The notes beneath the pieces are model-generated. The model searched no databases and was not told the origin of the DNA. It worked only from the letters and a program-made list of their open reading frames with translations. 64,000 bases of DNA from Spirosoma pollinicola (GTDB lineage: Bacteria; Bacteroidota; Bacteroidia; Cytophagales; Spirosomataceae): positions 4,078,501 to 4,142,500 of the forward strand of contig NZ_CP025096.1 in NCBI RefSeq assembly GCF_002831565.1. The letters run 5' to 3'. Of the stretch, positions 15,949-25,005 are shown one piece after another. A program made the position numbers and the translations under genes. The first letter of the stretch is position 1. Every line of letters starts with the position of its first letter.

Positions 15949-18300
15949 ATGACACCAGTTTCCAGTCTCTCCGGTTCGTCGCGTGATACGGACATAAATT
16001 CATTACAAACCAGTTTTGAATTTTACCGCGCTGAGTACGATGCTACTGGGCAACTTGTCGGCTTTCGATTAGTGATGCTCAACGCATCGGCTGTTGACAA
16101 GTGGGGCAAACCTCAGTCCGAATTGCTTAATCAATCTGTCAGCCAGTTAATGCATGCCGATGACGCAGATTATCTGAGCGGACAATTTAGCCTCGTCATG
16201 AAAAGCGGGCGGGCCGTTCGGTTTGACATGAGCCACCCCGGCCAGCGCAACGGACCCAGCCGTACCGGTGAACTATTGGTAGTAAAACAGGACGATGGCG
16301 TATTGGTAAGCTACAACGATAGTGATGAGCATAGCTTTATCGCGCATGTTGTCGACACAACTGCCCCGCGCAAAGTCGGGCAGGAAAAACTGCATCAGGG
16401 TACATTGCTGCAAATGATTATCGACAGCAGCCAGTCGGGTGTTGTGCTGTATGAAATAGTACATGATGAGGTGTCGGGCGAGGTGGTTGACTTTAGATTT
16501 GTACTAACAAATCCGGCTAATGAACAGGTCGTTGGCAGAGCCAAAGCGGAGTTGCTGGGTAAGTCGATTTTTGCTATATACCCGGAATTAATGCAAACGG
16601 CCTGGGGCGAAAAGCTACTCACCTGTGCCCGAACGGGTGAGCGTCAGATGTTTTTGTTTCCCTATTTTAAAGAAGGTATCAACGGTTGGTTCGACGTGTC
16701 ATTTGTTCGACATGAACACTATATTCTCCTTACCTTTTCGGATGTAACAGCCCTCAAAGAAGCCGAACTGGCGCTACGGCAGCAAAATGATTTACTGAAG
16801 GAAATCGTGGAAAACGGTCAGACAGGCATGACGCTCTTTGACCCTATTCGGAATGAGTCTGGCGAGATCATTGATTTTCGATATGTATTCACCAACGCGG
16901 TCAACGCCCGCGTCATGGGGCGTTCGGTCGCTGAACTGACCGGAGAGCGGTTGTTGACGCTTTTCCCAACCAGACCCCAAACCGAGTGGTATGCCAACCT
17001 GATGCACACCGCTACTACGGGCGAGAGCAGGTCGTATTTGTATGAGCTTAATACTGATCGTATCAATGGCTGGTTCAATACATTGTTTGTGAAAGTAGGC
17101 GATCAGATTCTATATACCTATCTGGATATAACGTCCCTCAAGCAAACTAAACAGGCCTTGCAAGAGCAGAACGACCTGCTTGAACAGGTTATGAATACGA
17201 CGCCAACCGTGATTGCACTGCACGAAAGCGTTCGAAATGAAGCCGGTGAACTCATCGATTTTCGGTTGACGCACTTAAATCAGAAAGCCGCTGATCTATT
17301 GGGACATTCTCTTGAAGAAGGTCAGATTCCGCTACTTTCCGACTACTTTCCGGGCGTACAGAAAACGCCCGTTTTCGAGCACTATCGGCGGGTCGTTGAA
17401 CAAAGCGAGCCTATTCGAACCGAAGTGTTCTGGAAACACCACTGGTATGATTTATCGGCAGCACGCATTAGTGACGGTATGGTGGTCGTGGCGCAGGATA
17501 TTACGCCCATGAAGGAGTCTCAACATAAACTCGAAGTCGCCAACCTCGAACTTAAACGCTCGAACGAAAACCTTCAGTCATTTGCCTTTGTTTCCTCGCA
17601 TGACCTTCAGGAACCGCTTCGCAAAATAATCTCCTTCACCGATATTTTACAAACGCAGTATGGCAACCAGTTCGATGCTGAGGCAACGAATATCATTCAT
17701 CGAGTCAATACATCGGCCGACCGCATGCGGCTGCTTATCCAGGATCTACTGGCCTATTCGAAACTAGAAACCAATCAGGATCTATTTAAGCCAGTTGATA
17801 TAACCACCTTAATTCAGGAGTTACAGGAACATGAACTCTGGGTAACGTTGAATCAGAGTAAAGCCCGGATCCAGCTGGGTAAACTGCCGACCGTTATAGC
17901 CGACCCATTGCAAATGCGTCAGCTATTCCAGAATCTGCTTTCGAATGCAGTTAAATTCGCTTTAAAAGACGTTACTCCGGTTATTACAATAACGCATCAA
18001 CTCGTAAATCGGGCCGAAATTCCAACTGATTTGCTTTCTCCTGCCAAGTCGGGAGAGCGAAAGTCCGCGAGTCCTAAGTTCCATGAAATTTCGGTAGCTG
18101 ATAATGGTATTGGGTTCGATGAAAAATACATAGACCGCATTTTTCAGGTTTTCCAGCGGTTACACGGTCGAAGTCAGTATACAGGGTCAGGTATTGGACT
18201 GGCCATCTGCTACAAAATAGTCGAACGACATGGTGGGGCAATTACGGCCAGCAGCAAGCCCGGAGGTGGTAGTACGTTTCGGGTGTATTTGCCTGTTTGA
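15949..18300 (+). CDS. Cytoplasmic multi-PAS sensor histidine kinase, tandem paralogue (783 aa)
   Basis: This is a tandem duplicate of the kinase at 13106. It has four PAS-like units (about 20-105, 145-265, 270-395 and 400-515), one fewer than its partner, then HisKA with His551 in SSHDLQEPLRK and a HATPase with DNGIGFDEKYIDRIFQVFQR. Both proteins share opening residues (MTPVSSLSGSSRDTD versus MAPVSTLVNPLRDTD) and more than 100 residues of almost unchanged kinase core. The difference in PAS number implies loss or gain of one repeat after duplication. The stop is 26 bases from the stop of a convergent permease. Confidence 0.92.
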   Translation: MTPVSSLSGSSRDTDINSLQTSFEFYRAEYDATGQLVGFRLVMLNASAVDKWGKPQSELLNQSVSQLMHADDADYLSGQFSLVMKSGRAVRFDMSHPGQRNGPSRTGELLVVKQDDGVLVSYNDSDEHSFIAHVVDTTAPRKVGQEKLHQGTLLQMIIDSSQSGVVLYEIVHDEVSGEVVDFRFVLTNPANEQVVGRAKAELLGKSIFAIYPELMQTAWGEKLLTCARTGERQMFLFPYFKEGINGWFDVSFVRHEHYILLTFSDVTALKEAELALRQQNDLLKEIVENGQTGMTLFDPIRNESGEIIDFRYVFTNAVNARVMGRSVAELTGERLLTLFPTRPQTEWYANLMHTATTGESRSYLYELNTDRINGWFNTLFVKVGDQILYTYLDITSLKQTKQALQEQNDLLEQVMNTTPTVIALHESVRNEAGELIDFRLTHLNQKAADLLGHSLEEGQIPLLSDYFPGVQKTPVFEHYRRVVEQSEPIRTEVFWKHHWYDLSAARISDGMVVVAQDITPMKESQHKLEVANLELKRSNENLQSFAFVSSHDLQEPLRKIISFTDILQTQYGNQFDAEATNIIHRVNTSADRMRLLIQDLLAYSKLETNQDLFKPVDITTLIQELQEHELWVTLNQSKARIQLGKLPTVIADPLQMRQLFQNLLSNAVKFALKDVTPVITITHQLVNRAEIPTDLLSPAKSGERKSASPKFHEISVADNGIGFDEKYIDRIFQVFQRLHGRSQYTGSGIGLAICYKIVERHGGAITASSKPGGGSTFRVYLPV

Positions 18301-18326
18301 TGGCGCGGTGCGATGGCGCAAGGCCA

Positions 18327-20681
18327 TCACTCACTCCGCAAACTCTTCACCGGATTCATCAACGCGGCTTTCACACTCTGGAAACTTACGGTGAGTAACG
18401 CAATGCTTATTGCTAGAAAACCCGCCAGCGCGAACATCCACCAGCTCATGTCGACCTTGTAGGCGTAGTCGCTCAGCCACTGATTCATCGCATACCACGC
18501 CAGAGGGGAGGCAATAACAATGGCGATGAGGACCAGTTTCAGTATGTCTTTCGAGAGGAGCGTTACGATGTTGAGCACACTGGCCCCCAGAACTTTACGG
18601 ACGCCAATTTCTTTGGTGCGCTGCTCGGCCGAGTAGGTCGCCAACCCGAATAAGCCCAGACAGGAAACAAGCAGGGTCAGCAGTGAAAACCCGTTGAACA
18701 GGCTAATCATGAGCTCATCTTTTTGGTATTGAGCCGCAAAAGCCGCATCCAGGAACGAGTAGTCGAACGGGACGTTTGGATAGTGTTTGTGCCAGGCTGC
18801 CTGCACCAGCGGCAACTGTTCCGGCTTCATTTTCAGCGTCAGGTTGGCGGGTGGGTTCGTGTTGAACACCAGTATGACCGGTTCAATGACCGTGTGCAAG
18901 GAATGGTAATTGAAGTTCCTGACTACGCCAACCACCTTGCCTTTGTGCATAAATCCCTCCATTGGCTGACCAATGGCCTGCTTCCAGCCCGCCAGTTTAA
19001 CAAAGGCTTCGTTCACCAGAAAAGCCCCGTTTTTATCGGCTTCCGAGCCTGCCGATACGTTCCGGCCACTCGCCAGTTTCATGTTCAGCAACGGCAAAAA
19101 GCGATCATCGATGGATAAGTAATTGCCCATGACTTCGCGTTTTTTGCCTGCCGATTGAAAGATGGTCGTGGCCTTGACCAGTATGGCATCGGGCTTGATG
19201 CCCGACCCAAGGGAAACATCCCTGATTGCGCTGCGTTGCCGCAGGTCATGGGCGAGGGCATAGCTGTGGGTTCTGGCCAGTGAATCGTCGGGGAGGTGAA
19301 CAGTGAGCACCTGCTCTTTGGTAAAACCCAGATCGACGCGCTGCATGTAGTTCAGTTGACTATGCGCCACCAACACCCCGATCATCATGCCCACCGCCAG
19401 CACAAACTGAAAAACGGTGATCGTTTGCCGAAGTCCGAAACCGCGCCCCAACCCACCTGTTTGCCGTCGTAATACAGCCGCCGGGTTAAAGCCGGACAAG
19501 ACAAACGCCGGGTAGAGTCCGCCCAGCAGGGCCGTGTTGACCAACGCAACGCCCGCCATTAGAAAACCATCGCCCCAAGCTATGGAAAGCTGAATTTGTA
19601 ACAGGTCGTTGAAGAAAGGAACGGCAATTACCAACAGGACAATTGCCAGAACGACCGCCAGTAAACTTAATAGGAACGACTCAAACAAAAACTGCCCGAT
19701 CAACTGCTGGCGTAACGCTCCGCTGGCTTTTCGGATGCCCACTTCCTTCGCTCGCCCGGTGGCTCTGGCCGTCAGCAGATTGATGTAATTTAACAAGGCG
19801 ATAACCAGCACAAAAACTGCCAGAAACAGAAAGAGGTAGCCATATTGTTTGTTGCCCTTCGGCATGTCGGCCATTTTCCCCTGACTAAAGTGAACGTCTT
19901 TCAGGAACTCGGTCTGGAAAACAACGGCATAGCCCGCTGCGCCTATTTTCCTGAGTTCCGGCTGGATGTAGGTCTTGCTGAGTAAGGCCAGCTTCCGGGT
20001 AAAGGCATTCAGGTCGGGTACTTGCCGGAACAGAACGAACGTATACACCGGAAAGTCATCGACGAGCCAGTCGGTGTAAACCGTATAATCTTTGGCCAGC
20101 AACGCGCTGATTTTCATATCGGCGTTGGATGGTAAGTCGGCCATAACGCCCGTGATTCGATACAGTTTTTTGTTGCACAAAAACGTCTTTCCCAGCACAC
20201 GCGTGTGTCCGGCATATTGGCGGGCAAAACGTTCGGTAACGACAGCGGTGTTTGGCTCGGTCAACGCCCGTGCCGCGTTTCCCTCGACAAATGGATAGGT
20301 AAACACCGAAAAAACGGTCTGCTCGGCATAGTACACATCGGGTTCATTCCGCAAATCGGTCCCATACTTGATGGTGGCCGACACCGGCTCGAACCGGGCG
20401 ACCGTTTCAACATCCGGGTAATCCCGTTTCAACGCGCTGGCCAGTAAAATTGGGGAGGAGGCTACGGCTATCGGGGCCTCGGGCGTTGTCAGATTCACCG
20501 TTACCCGAACAATACGGTCGGCCTTTGCATGAAAACTGTCGTAGGTAAATTCATGCTTCACGTACAGCACCATGAGCAGGCAAGCGGTCAACCCAACGGC
20601 GAGACCACCGGCATTCAGGCCCGTATAGAGTTTGTTCGTCCAGAGATGGCGACGAGCGATTTTGAGGTAGTTAGCGAGCAT
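18327..20681 (-). CDS. FtsX/MacB-type ABC transporter permease (784 aa, shortest copy)
   Basis: The shortest complete permease here. TM1 is at about 21-41, followed by HEFTYDSFHAKADR. The first FtsX signature is ALLNYINLLTARATGRAKE and the second SAEQRTKEIGVRKVLGAS. The C-terminus is ALMNPVKSLRSE. The second periplasmic domain is reduced compared with the neighbours, accounting for the missing ~20-30 residues. Its last ~80 bases are nearly identical in DNA to the 3' end of the permease at 22492. A short palindrome (GATGG...CCATC) lies just past its stop, near 18313-18329. Confidence 0.92.
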   Translation of the reverse strand: MLANYLKIARRHLWTNKLYTGLNAGGLAVGLTACLLMVLYVKHEFTYDSFHAKADRIVRVTVNLTTPEAPIAVASSPILLASALKRDYPDVETVARFEPVSATIKYGTDLRNEPDVYYAEQTVFSVFTYPFVEGNAARALTEPNTAVVTERFARQYAGHTRVLGKTFLCNKKLYRITGVMADLPSNADMKISALLAKDYTVYTDWLVDDFPVYTFVLFRQVPDLNAFTRKLALLSKTYIQPELRKIGAAGYAVVFQTEFLKDVHFSQGKMADMPKGNKQYGYLFLFLAVFVLVIALLNYINLLTARATGRAKEVGIRKASGALRQQLIGQFLFESFLLSLLAVVLAIVLLVIAVPFFNDLLQIQLSIAWGDGFLMAGVALVNTALLGGLYPAFVLSGFNPAAVLRRQTGGLGRGFGLRQTITVFQFVLAVGMMIGVLVAHSQLNYMQRVDLGFTKEQVLTVHLPDDSLARTHSYALAHDLRQRSAIRDVSLGSGIKPDAILVKATTIFQSAGKKREVMGNYLSIDDRFLPLLNMKLASGRNVSAGSEADKNGAFLVNEAFVKLAGWKQAIGQPMEGFMHKGKVVGVVRNFNYHSLHTVIEPVILVFNTNPPANLTLKMKPEQLPLVQAAWHKHYPNVPFDYSFLDAAFAAQYQKDELMISLFNGFSLLTLLVSCLGLFGLATYSAEQRTKEIGVRKVLGASVLNIVTLLSKDILKLVLIAIVIASPLAWYAMNQWLSDYAYKVDMSWWMFALAGFLAISIALLTVSFQSVKAALMNPVKSLRSE

Positions 20682-20877
20682 AATTCACGTTTCTTACGGA
20701 GAGTAGCAAGATGCGTGAAGGGTTGGGGGCGAGGGTGTTAAAAAAGGTTAAGGGGTATGCAGCCTATGGGCAAAAGTTACGTGATGGCGTACGACCAGAG
20801 CCAACGTGGTATCGAATTCACATTGCCAAGCCGATGTTTGGCATATGGGCTTCGTTTTTCACACGGCTAAATCAAAA

Positions 20878-20904
20878 AAGTCGGAACATATTCTGTTCCG
20901 ACTT
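20878..20904 (-). terminator. Rho-independent terminator of the crp-yciI-doxX operon
   Basis: A perfect 11-base stem, AAGTCGGAACA (20878-20888) with TGTTCCGACTT (20894-20904), has a 5-base loop. On the minus strand it is followed by a T-rich tail (TTTTTTGATTT). It lies 22 bases after the stop of the DoxX-like gene. Confidence 0.85.
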
Positions 20905-20926
20905 GAAAATTAAACGATCATTTAAA

Positions 20927-21343
20927 TTAACCGATCACTCTTTTGTCTTTCGCTACAAATTTGGCAAAAGCCAATAAAGCACCTGTCACCATTATGTTTC
21001 TGAAAAAATTTACCATTTCTAATTCCTTTTCTCTTGCTAAATCGGCAGTCATATTTTCTGCGCCTAGTTCGTGACCCATTGCTCGTGGTAGGTGAACCAA
21101 TACAGCCATCAGGATTGTATACAAAGCCATTAACGAATAAGCTAGCTTATCGTATTTGCCAATCAAAGCACTCGCGATGAATAAAAGAATGCAAACCAGT
21201 GTGAAGTAATTCCAAAAGTATGGGAATGGAATATAATCTGGCACGAATGAAGCCCCAACGTCGGGTTTACCTACGTGCAGGCCAACGTAAAGCAAAAACG
21301 AGAGCGGGAAAATGTATTTCCCTAACTGTAGGATTTTGTCCAT
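20927..21343 (-). CDS. DoxX-like integral membrane protein (138 aa)
   Basis: Four hydrophobic segments (about residues 9-25, 40-62, 68-90 and 112-130) in a 138-residue protein fit the DoxX/YphA-like membrane family. The patterns FPLSFLLYVGLHVGKPDVG and FFRNIMVTGALLAFAKF are typical. It is the last gene of a three-gene operon with a YciI-like protein and a Crp-type regulator. DoxX proteins are associated with redox or thiol stress responses in some bacteria; the role here is unknown. Confidence 0.75.
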   Translation of the reverse strand: MDKILQLGKYIFPLSFLLYVGLHVGKPDVGASFVPDYIPFPYFWNYFTLVCILLFIASALIGKYDKLAYSLMALYTILMAVLVHLPRAMGHELGAENMTADLAREKELEMVNFFRNIMVTGALLAFAKFVAKDKRVIG

Positions 21344-21354
21344 CGCTTTATTGT

Positions 21355-21708
21355 CTACCTGGTTGAAAATGGGACGAGCGGCCTGATTTCTACCGAACTG
21401 GTTGGGTATTTAAGAATTGGGCAGGTTTTGCTCCATTCCTGCACGTCTTCCAAACGGTCCGATTTGCAGATTAGAAAGCCCGAAACTAAAACGCTATCCA
21501 ATTCTTTGTGAGGCCCGGCTTTAATCTCATTGTTGCTCACAATGGTAGCGTCATAGCGAACGGGTGCAGTATAGACTAATTTGCCCTGCATGGCGATATT
21601 GCCAATCCAGGATTGCCATGCAGGCATATCGTCAGCCATATCCTGTGAGGTTGACAAGTAATCATTGTCGGCACTTGCGTTGCGAAATAATAATAAATAC
21701 TCGGCCAT
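21355..21708 (-). CDS. YciI-related (YCII domain) protein (117 aa)
   Basis: I start it at 21708 (MAEYLLLFRNAS), since YCII proteins begin with a beta strand of this type; an in-frame ATG at 21774 would add 22 unrelated residues. The pattern YLLLFRN...GPHKELDSVLVSGFLICKSDRLEDVQEW...SSVEIRPL fits the ferredoxin-like dimeric fold (key parts: VLVSGFLICKSDRLEDV and VEIRPL). Cytoplasmic; exact reaction unknown. It lies between the Crp-type regulator gene and the DoxX-like gene, 11-77 bases apart, and is probably co-regulated. Confidence 0.8.
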   Translation of the reverse strand: MAEYLLLFRNASADNDYLSTSQDMADDMPAWQSWIGNIAMQGKLVYTAPVRYDATIVSNNEIKAGPHKELDSVLVSGFLICKSDRLEDVQEWSKTCPILKYPTSSVEIRPLVPFSTR

Positions 21709-21785
21709 TGGTTGGAATTTTAATGATGAATGATGAGCAAAATTCATCAATCGAATTTCCGTGAACGATGACAAAAGTCTATATT

Positions 21786-22355
21786 TTACAACTTGGCTTT
21801 AAGTCGGCTAAAAACATCTTTGTTGATGCCCAGATAAGATGCTATGAGTTTGCTTGAAAGTCTCGTCAGTAGCATTGGCCGGTATTCCATGAGCCATTTT
21901 ATTCTGTCTAATGCTGTCAATGAAACAAATGCGTTGATGCGATAAACGGAGTTTGCATACGATGCTTCAAGAATTTGTTTATACACTTTATCAAATTGCG
22001 GAATGGTCTCCATCATTGTCTGAAAGGATGGTCGGTCAATAGCAAAAAGTTCGCAGGGTTCAACGGTCCTTATATTTTCTGTTGCAGGATTGCCGCTGCC
22101 AAAACTTAAAAGTTCTGAGCACCAATTGTCTTCTATGATGATGTCGCGTGTTGTTTCGTTAAAGTCTTTGTCGTAAACGTAAACCTGCAAACAGCCTTTG
22201 ATAATAAAGTAAACGTATTTGCACGGGTCGCCTTGCCGTAAAAGTTGTTCGTTTCGTTTTGTCTTGATGTATTTGAAGGAAGAAAGGACCTTGTCCAAAT
22301 TGTCAAGATCATTCCCGAGTCTATTTGTAATATGATTGCGTAAAATTTCTATCAT
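21786..22355 (-). CDS. Crp/Fnr-family transcriptional regulator (189 aa)
   Basis: Residues 15-120 form a cyclic-nucleotide-binding-type beta barrel (LLRQGDPCKYVYFIIKGCLQVYV contains the usual RQG-C-YVYFI-KG pattern). The C-terminus ends in a short helix-turn-helix: LSSKLIASYLGINKDVFSRL. The phosphate-binding cassette is not obvious, so it may respond to something other than cAMP. It heads the operon with the YciI-like and DoxX-like genes. A perfect 17-base palindrome abuts its start codon, which suggests self-repression. At 189 residues it is of normal length for the short Bacteroidota members. Confidence 0.87.
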   Translation of the reverse strand: MIEILRNHITNRLGNDLDNLDKVLSSFKYIKTKRNEQLLRQGDPCKYVYFIIKGCLQVYVYDKDFNETTRDIIIEDNWCSELLSFGSGNPATENIRTVEPCELFAIDRPSFQTMMETIPQFDKVYKQILEASYANSVYRINAFVSLTALDRIKWLMEYRPMLLTRLSSKLIASYLGINKDVFSRLKAKL

Positions 22356-22372
22356 TTAGTATCTGATACTAA
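22356..22372. promoter_or_regulatory. 17-base palindromic operator at the crp-type start codon
   Basis: TTAGTATCTGATACTAA is a perfect 8+1+8 inverted repeat that touches the ATG at 22355. A further half-site TTAGTAT lies at 22422-22428. Bound protein here would block translation initiation or transcription of the regulator's own operon. Confidence 0.6.
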
Positions 22373-22424
22373 TGGTTGCACGGTCACTACTAGCCTTACG
22401 CCTGACACATAAATATACCACTTA

Positions 22425-22452
22425 GTATGGACAACGTATGCATTGTCCATAC
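22425..22452. promoter_or_regulatory. Inverted repeat GTATGGACAA-N8-TTGTCCATAC
   Basis: Perfect 10-base arms with an 8-base spacer, 70-97 bases upstream of the regulator gene and just downstream of the permease stop at 22492. It may be a second operator for the operon or the transcript end of the permease. Confidence 0.45.
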
Positions 22453-22456
22453 AGAA

Positions 22457-22486
22457 ACGATGGCGCAAGGCATGAGCCTCGTGCCA
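22457..22486. repeat. ATGGCGCAAGGC...GCCTCGTGCCAT hairpin repeat
   Basis: A near-palindrome (10 of 12 paired) after the permease stop. It is related to the ATGGCGCGAGGC arm of the large inverted repeat at 27456-27582 and to the GATGGCGCAAGGCCATC element near 18313. This is a dispersed element at permease 3' ends. Confidence 0.5.
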
Positions 22487-22491
22487 TTGAA

Positions 22492-24933
22492 TTATTCGCT
22501 TCGCAAACTCTTCACCGGGTTCATCAACGCTGCCTTCACGCTCTGGAAACTTACCGTCAGTAACGCAATGCCAATGGCCACCGCGCCCGCCAGGGCAAAC
22601 ATCCACCACTCGATGTCGATTTTGTAGGCGAAGTCGCTTAACCACTGGGTCATGGCGTACCACGCCAGGGGTGAGGCTATGAGAATGGCGATGATGACCA
22701 GCTTCAAAAAGTCTTTGGAGAGTAGGCCGATGAGGCTGGGTACACTCGCGCCCAATACTTTGCGGACGCCGATCTCTTTGGTGCGTTGCTCGGCCATAAA
22801 AGCCGCCAGGCCGAATAATCCCAGACAGGCGATGAGGATGGCCAGTGCCGCAAACGTCAGGGCAATGGTGCCAATACGTTGTTCGGCGCGGTACATCTCG
22901 TCGAAACTATCGTCCATGAATTTGTAAGTGAATGGCTGGCCGGGTGCCAGTTGCTTCCATTTCGCTTCGATCTGCTGCATCAGCCCCGGCAGGTTCGTAC
23001 TGCTCACCCGGAAGGAAGCCGCCCTTGAGTTGGCGTCCAGCACCAGCGACAGCGCCCCGATGTTACGCCGGAGCGACTCGAAGTGGAAGTTCTTCACCAC
23101 CCCAATGATGGTGTACGTTTTCCGGATTTTCCCCTCAGGGTCATCGAAGCGCCAGACGTGCTTGCCGATTGGGTCTTTGAAACCCAGGATTTTGACAGCC
23201 GCTTCGTTCATCACTATACCCGAAGAGTCGGAACCAAAAGTCGGCGAGAACCCCCGCCCGCTTACTACCTGAATGCCCAGCGTCTTCACGTAATCATAAT
23301 CGACGCCCCAGTGCTGCATGCTAACCCCCTTGTTCAGGTTCGTTTGACCTTCGGGAAACAATACGGTATCGTTACGGTCGGAGGGGGTGGGCAGGTAACC
23401 GGAGAGGCTGCCACTCACCACGCCCGGCAAGCGCATCACTTCCTGCTTGAAAGCTTCGGCCTGTTTGCCCACATAATACAAATCGTTGATCGTCAGGACG
23501 TGGTCGCGGTTGAAGCCTACGCTTGTCGTTTGTATGTAGGTGAGCTGCCGATACACGATGATGGTCCCCACAATGAGCACGACTGACATCATGAACTGAA
23601 ACACAACCAGCCCGCTCCGTAAACTGACCGTCCGAAAGCTCGTGTTTATCCGGCCTTTTAACACCGAAATGGGTTGAAAGGAAGACAGGAAAAAGGCCGG
23701 GTAACTGCCCGCCAGCAAGCCCACGGCAATCGGCAGGGCAACGAGAAGTGGTAACAGCGTTGGTGACATCAACTGAGACAGGCTAATGGCCTTGGCCGCA
23801 ATGCTGTTAAAGCCCGGCAGCGCAACCGCTACGATAATAATGGCCAGGAGCATAGCCAGCACCGTTGTCAGTATTGATTCGGTCATGAACTGGCTCACCA
23901 GCTGCTGTCGTTCGGAGCCCATTACCTTCCGAACGCCCACCTCGCGCGCCCGGCTCGATGAGCGGGCCGTGGCCAGATTCATGAAGTTGATACAGGCAAT
24001 CAGGAGGATGAACAGGGCTACGGCGGAGAAAATATAGACGTACTGAATGTCGCCGTTGGGTGCCAGTTCGACTTGTTGTTTGGAATGCAGATGAATGTCA
24101 GTGAGGGGAATGAGCCAGAAATTCATCTGGTTGTTGGCTTTCCGAAACTGCTCCATTGTCGAGCCCATCATTTGCATCAACTGTGGCCCCACGTATTTTT
24201 CGATAACAGACTCGAAGTTTCGGGAGAATACAGCCGCGTCTGCCGGAGCGCCGTCTCGTCCCGGTTTTAGCAAAATGTACGTATGGTGGTTATTGCTGAG
24301 CCACTGCCCCCAGGGGTAGTTGTCGCTGAGCATCGTCACAAAGAAGTCGGTACGGAAGTGCGAATTCTGAGGCATATCGCGCATGATGCCCGTTACTTTG
24401 TAGTTCTCTTTATTGGCAAAGACCAGCGTCTGACCCAGTGCGTTCTGATTCCCGAAGTGCCGTTTAGCGGCCGATTCGCTGATCACGACCGTATTGGGTT
24501 CGGTCAGTGCCCGTTTGGGATCACCCGCCACGAGGGGCAGCGTAAACACATCGAACAGCGTAGAATCGGCAAACGTAATATCGCTCTCCCGGATGTTGGT
24601 TGTCTCGCCTGCTTTCTTCACCAGCCAGTTTCCGCGCTGGTGAAGCCGGACAAACTGCTCTACCTGCGGGTAGTCTTTTTTCAGGGTTGGCCCCAGCGGG
24701 TCGGGCGTCGTGGCAAAGTGCATGTCGTTGCCCCCGAACTTGATATCGGACTGTACCCGGTAAATACGCTCAGCGTTGGCGTTGTAGCGGTCGAAGCTCA
24801 GCTCGTCGAGCACATACAGCATAATGAGCAGGCAGCAAGCCAACCCAACGGCCAGCCCAAAGATGTTGATAAAGGCGAATCCCCGCTGTTTACGGAGCGT
24901 CCGCCAGGCGATTTTGAGGTAGTTTGTTAGCAT
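22492..24933 (-). CDS. FtsX/MacB-type ABC transporter permease (813 aa)
   Basis: TM1 is at about 21-42, followed by the canonical ELSFDRYNANAERIYRV. The first FtsX block has ACINFMNLATARSSSRARE and the second AEQRTKEIGVRKVLGASVPS. The C-terminus is ALMNPVKSLRSE. The periplasmic domain contains NSHFRTDFF and the LMQMMGSTMEQF segment, which is longer than in the neighbours. It is the last of four permeases that read in the same direction (32542 down to 22492), with spacers of 72, 183 and 94 bases, each filled by a repeat; whether the four form one transcript is unclear. Confidence 0.93.
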   Translation of the reverse strand: MLTNYLKIAWRTLRKQRGFAFINIFGLAVGLACCLLIMLYVLDELSFDRYNANAERIYRVQSDIKFGGNDMHFATTPDPLGPTLKKDYPQVEQFVRLHQRGNWLVKKAGETTNIRESDITFADSTLFDVFTLPLVAGDPKRALTEPNTVVISESAAKRHFGNQNALGQTLVFANKENYKVTGIMRDMPQNSHFRTDFFVTMLSDNYPWGQWLSNNHHTYILLKPGRDGAPADAAVFSRNFESVIEKYVGPQLMQMMGSTMEQFRKANNQMNFWLIPLTDIHLHSKQQVELAPNGDIQYVYIFSAVALFILLIACINFMNLATARSSSRAREVGVRKVMGSERQQLVSQFMTESILTTVLAMLLAIIIVAVALPGFNSIAAKAISLSQLMSPTLLPLLVALPIAVGLLAGSYPAFFLSSFQPISVLKGRINTSFRTVSLRSGLVVFQFMMSVVLIVGTIIVYRQLTYIQTTSVGFNRDHVLTINDLYYVGKQAEAFKQEVMRLPGVVSGSLSGYLPTPSDRNDTVLFPEGQTNLNKGVSMQHWGVDYDYVKTLGIQVVSGRGFSPTFGSDSSGIVMNEAAVKILGFKDPIGKHVWRFDDPEGKIRKTYTIIGVVKNFHFESLRRNIGALSLVLDANSRAASFRVSSTNLPGLMQQIEAKWKQLAPGQPFTYKFMDDSFDEMYRAEQRIGTIALTFAALAILIACLGLFGLAAFMAEQRTKEIGVRKVLGASVPSLIGLLSKDFLKLVIIAILIASPLAWYAMTQWLSDFAYKIDIEWWMFALAGAVAIGIALLTVSFQSVKAALMNPVKSLRSE

Positions 24934-24950
24934 AGTTGGAGTGCCGACCG

Positions 24951-25000
24951 TCCCGGTCGGGTATGATATCTTCTATCTATTTTTAGCCGACCCGGAGGGG
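24951..25000. repeat. CCGACCGTCCCGGTCGG hairpin repeat, copy 1
   Basis: A 7-base stem CCGACCG/CGGTCGG with loop TCC occurs at about 24954-24970, followed by a looser inverted copy GCCGACCCGGAGGGGCGGC near 24988-25006. The same 17-base hairpin recurs at about 27418-27434 between the next two permeases. Confidence 0.6.
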
Positions 25001-25005
25001 CGGCA

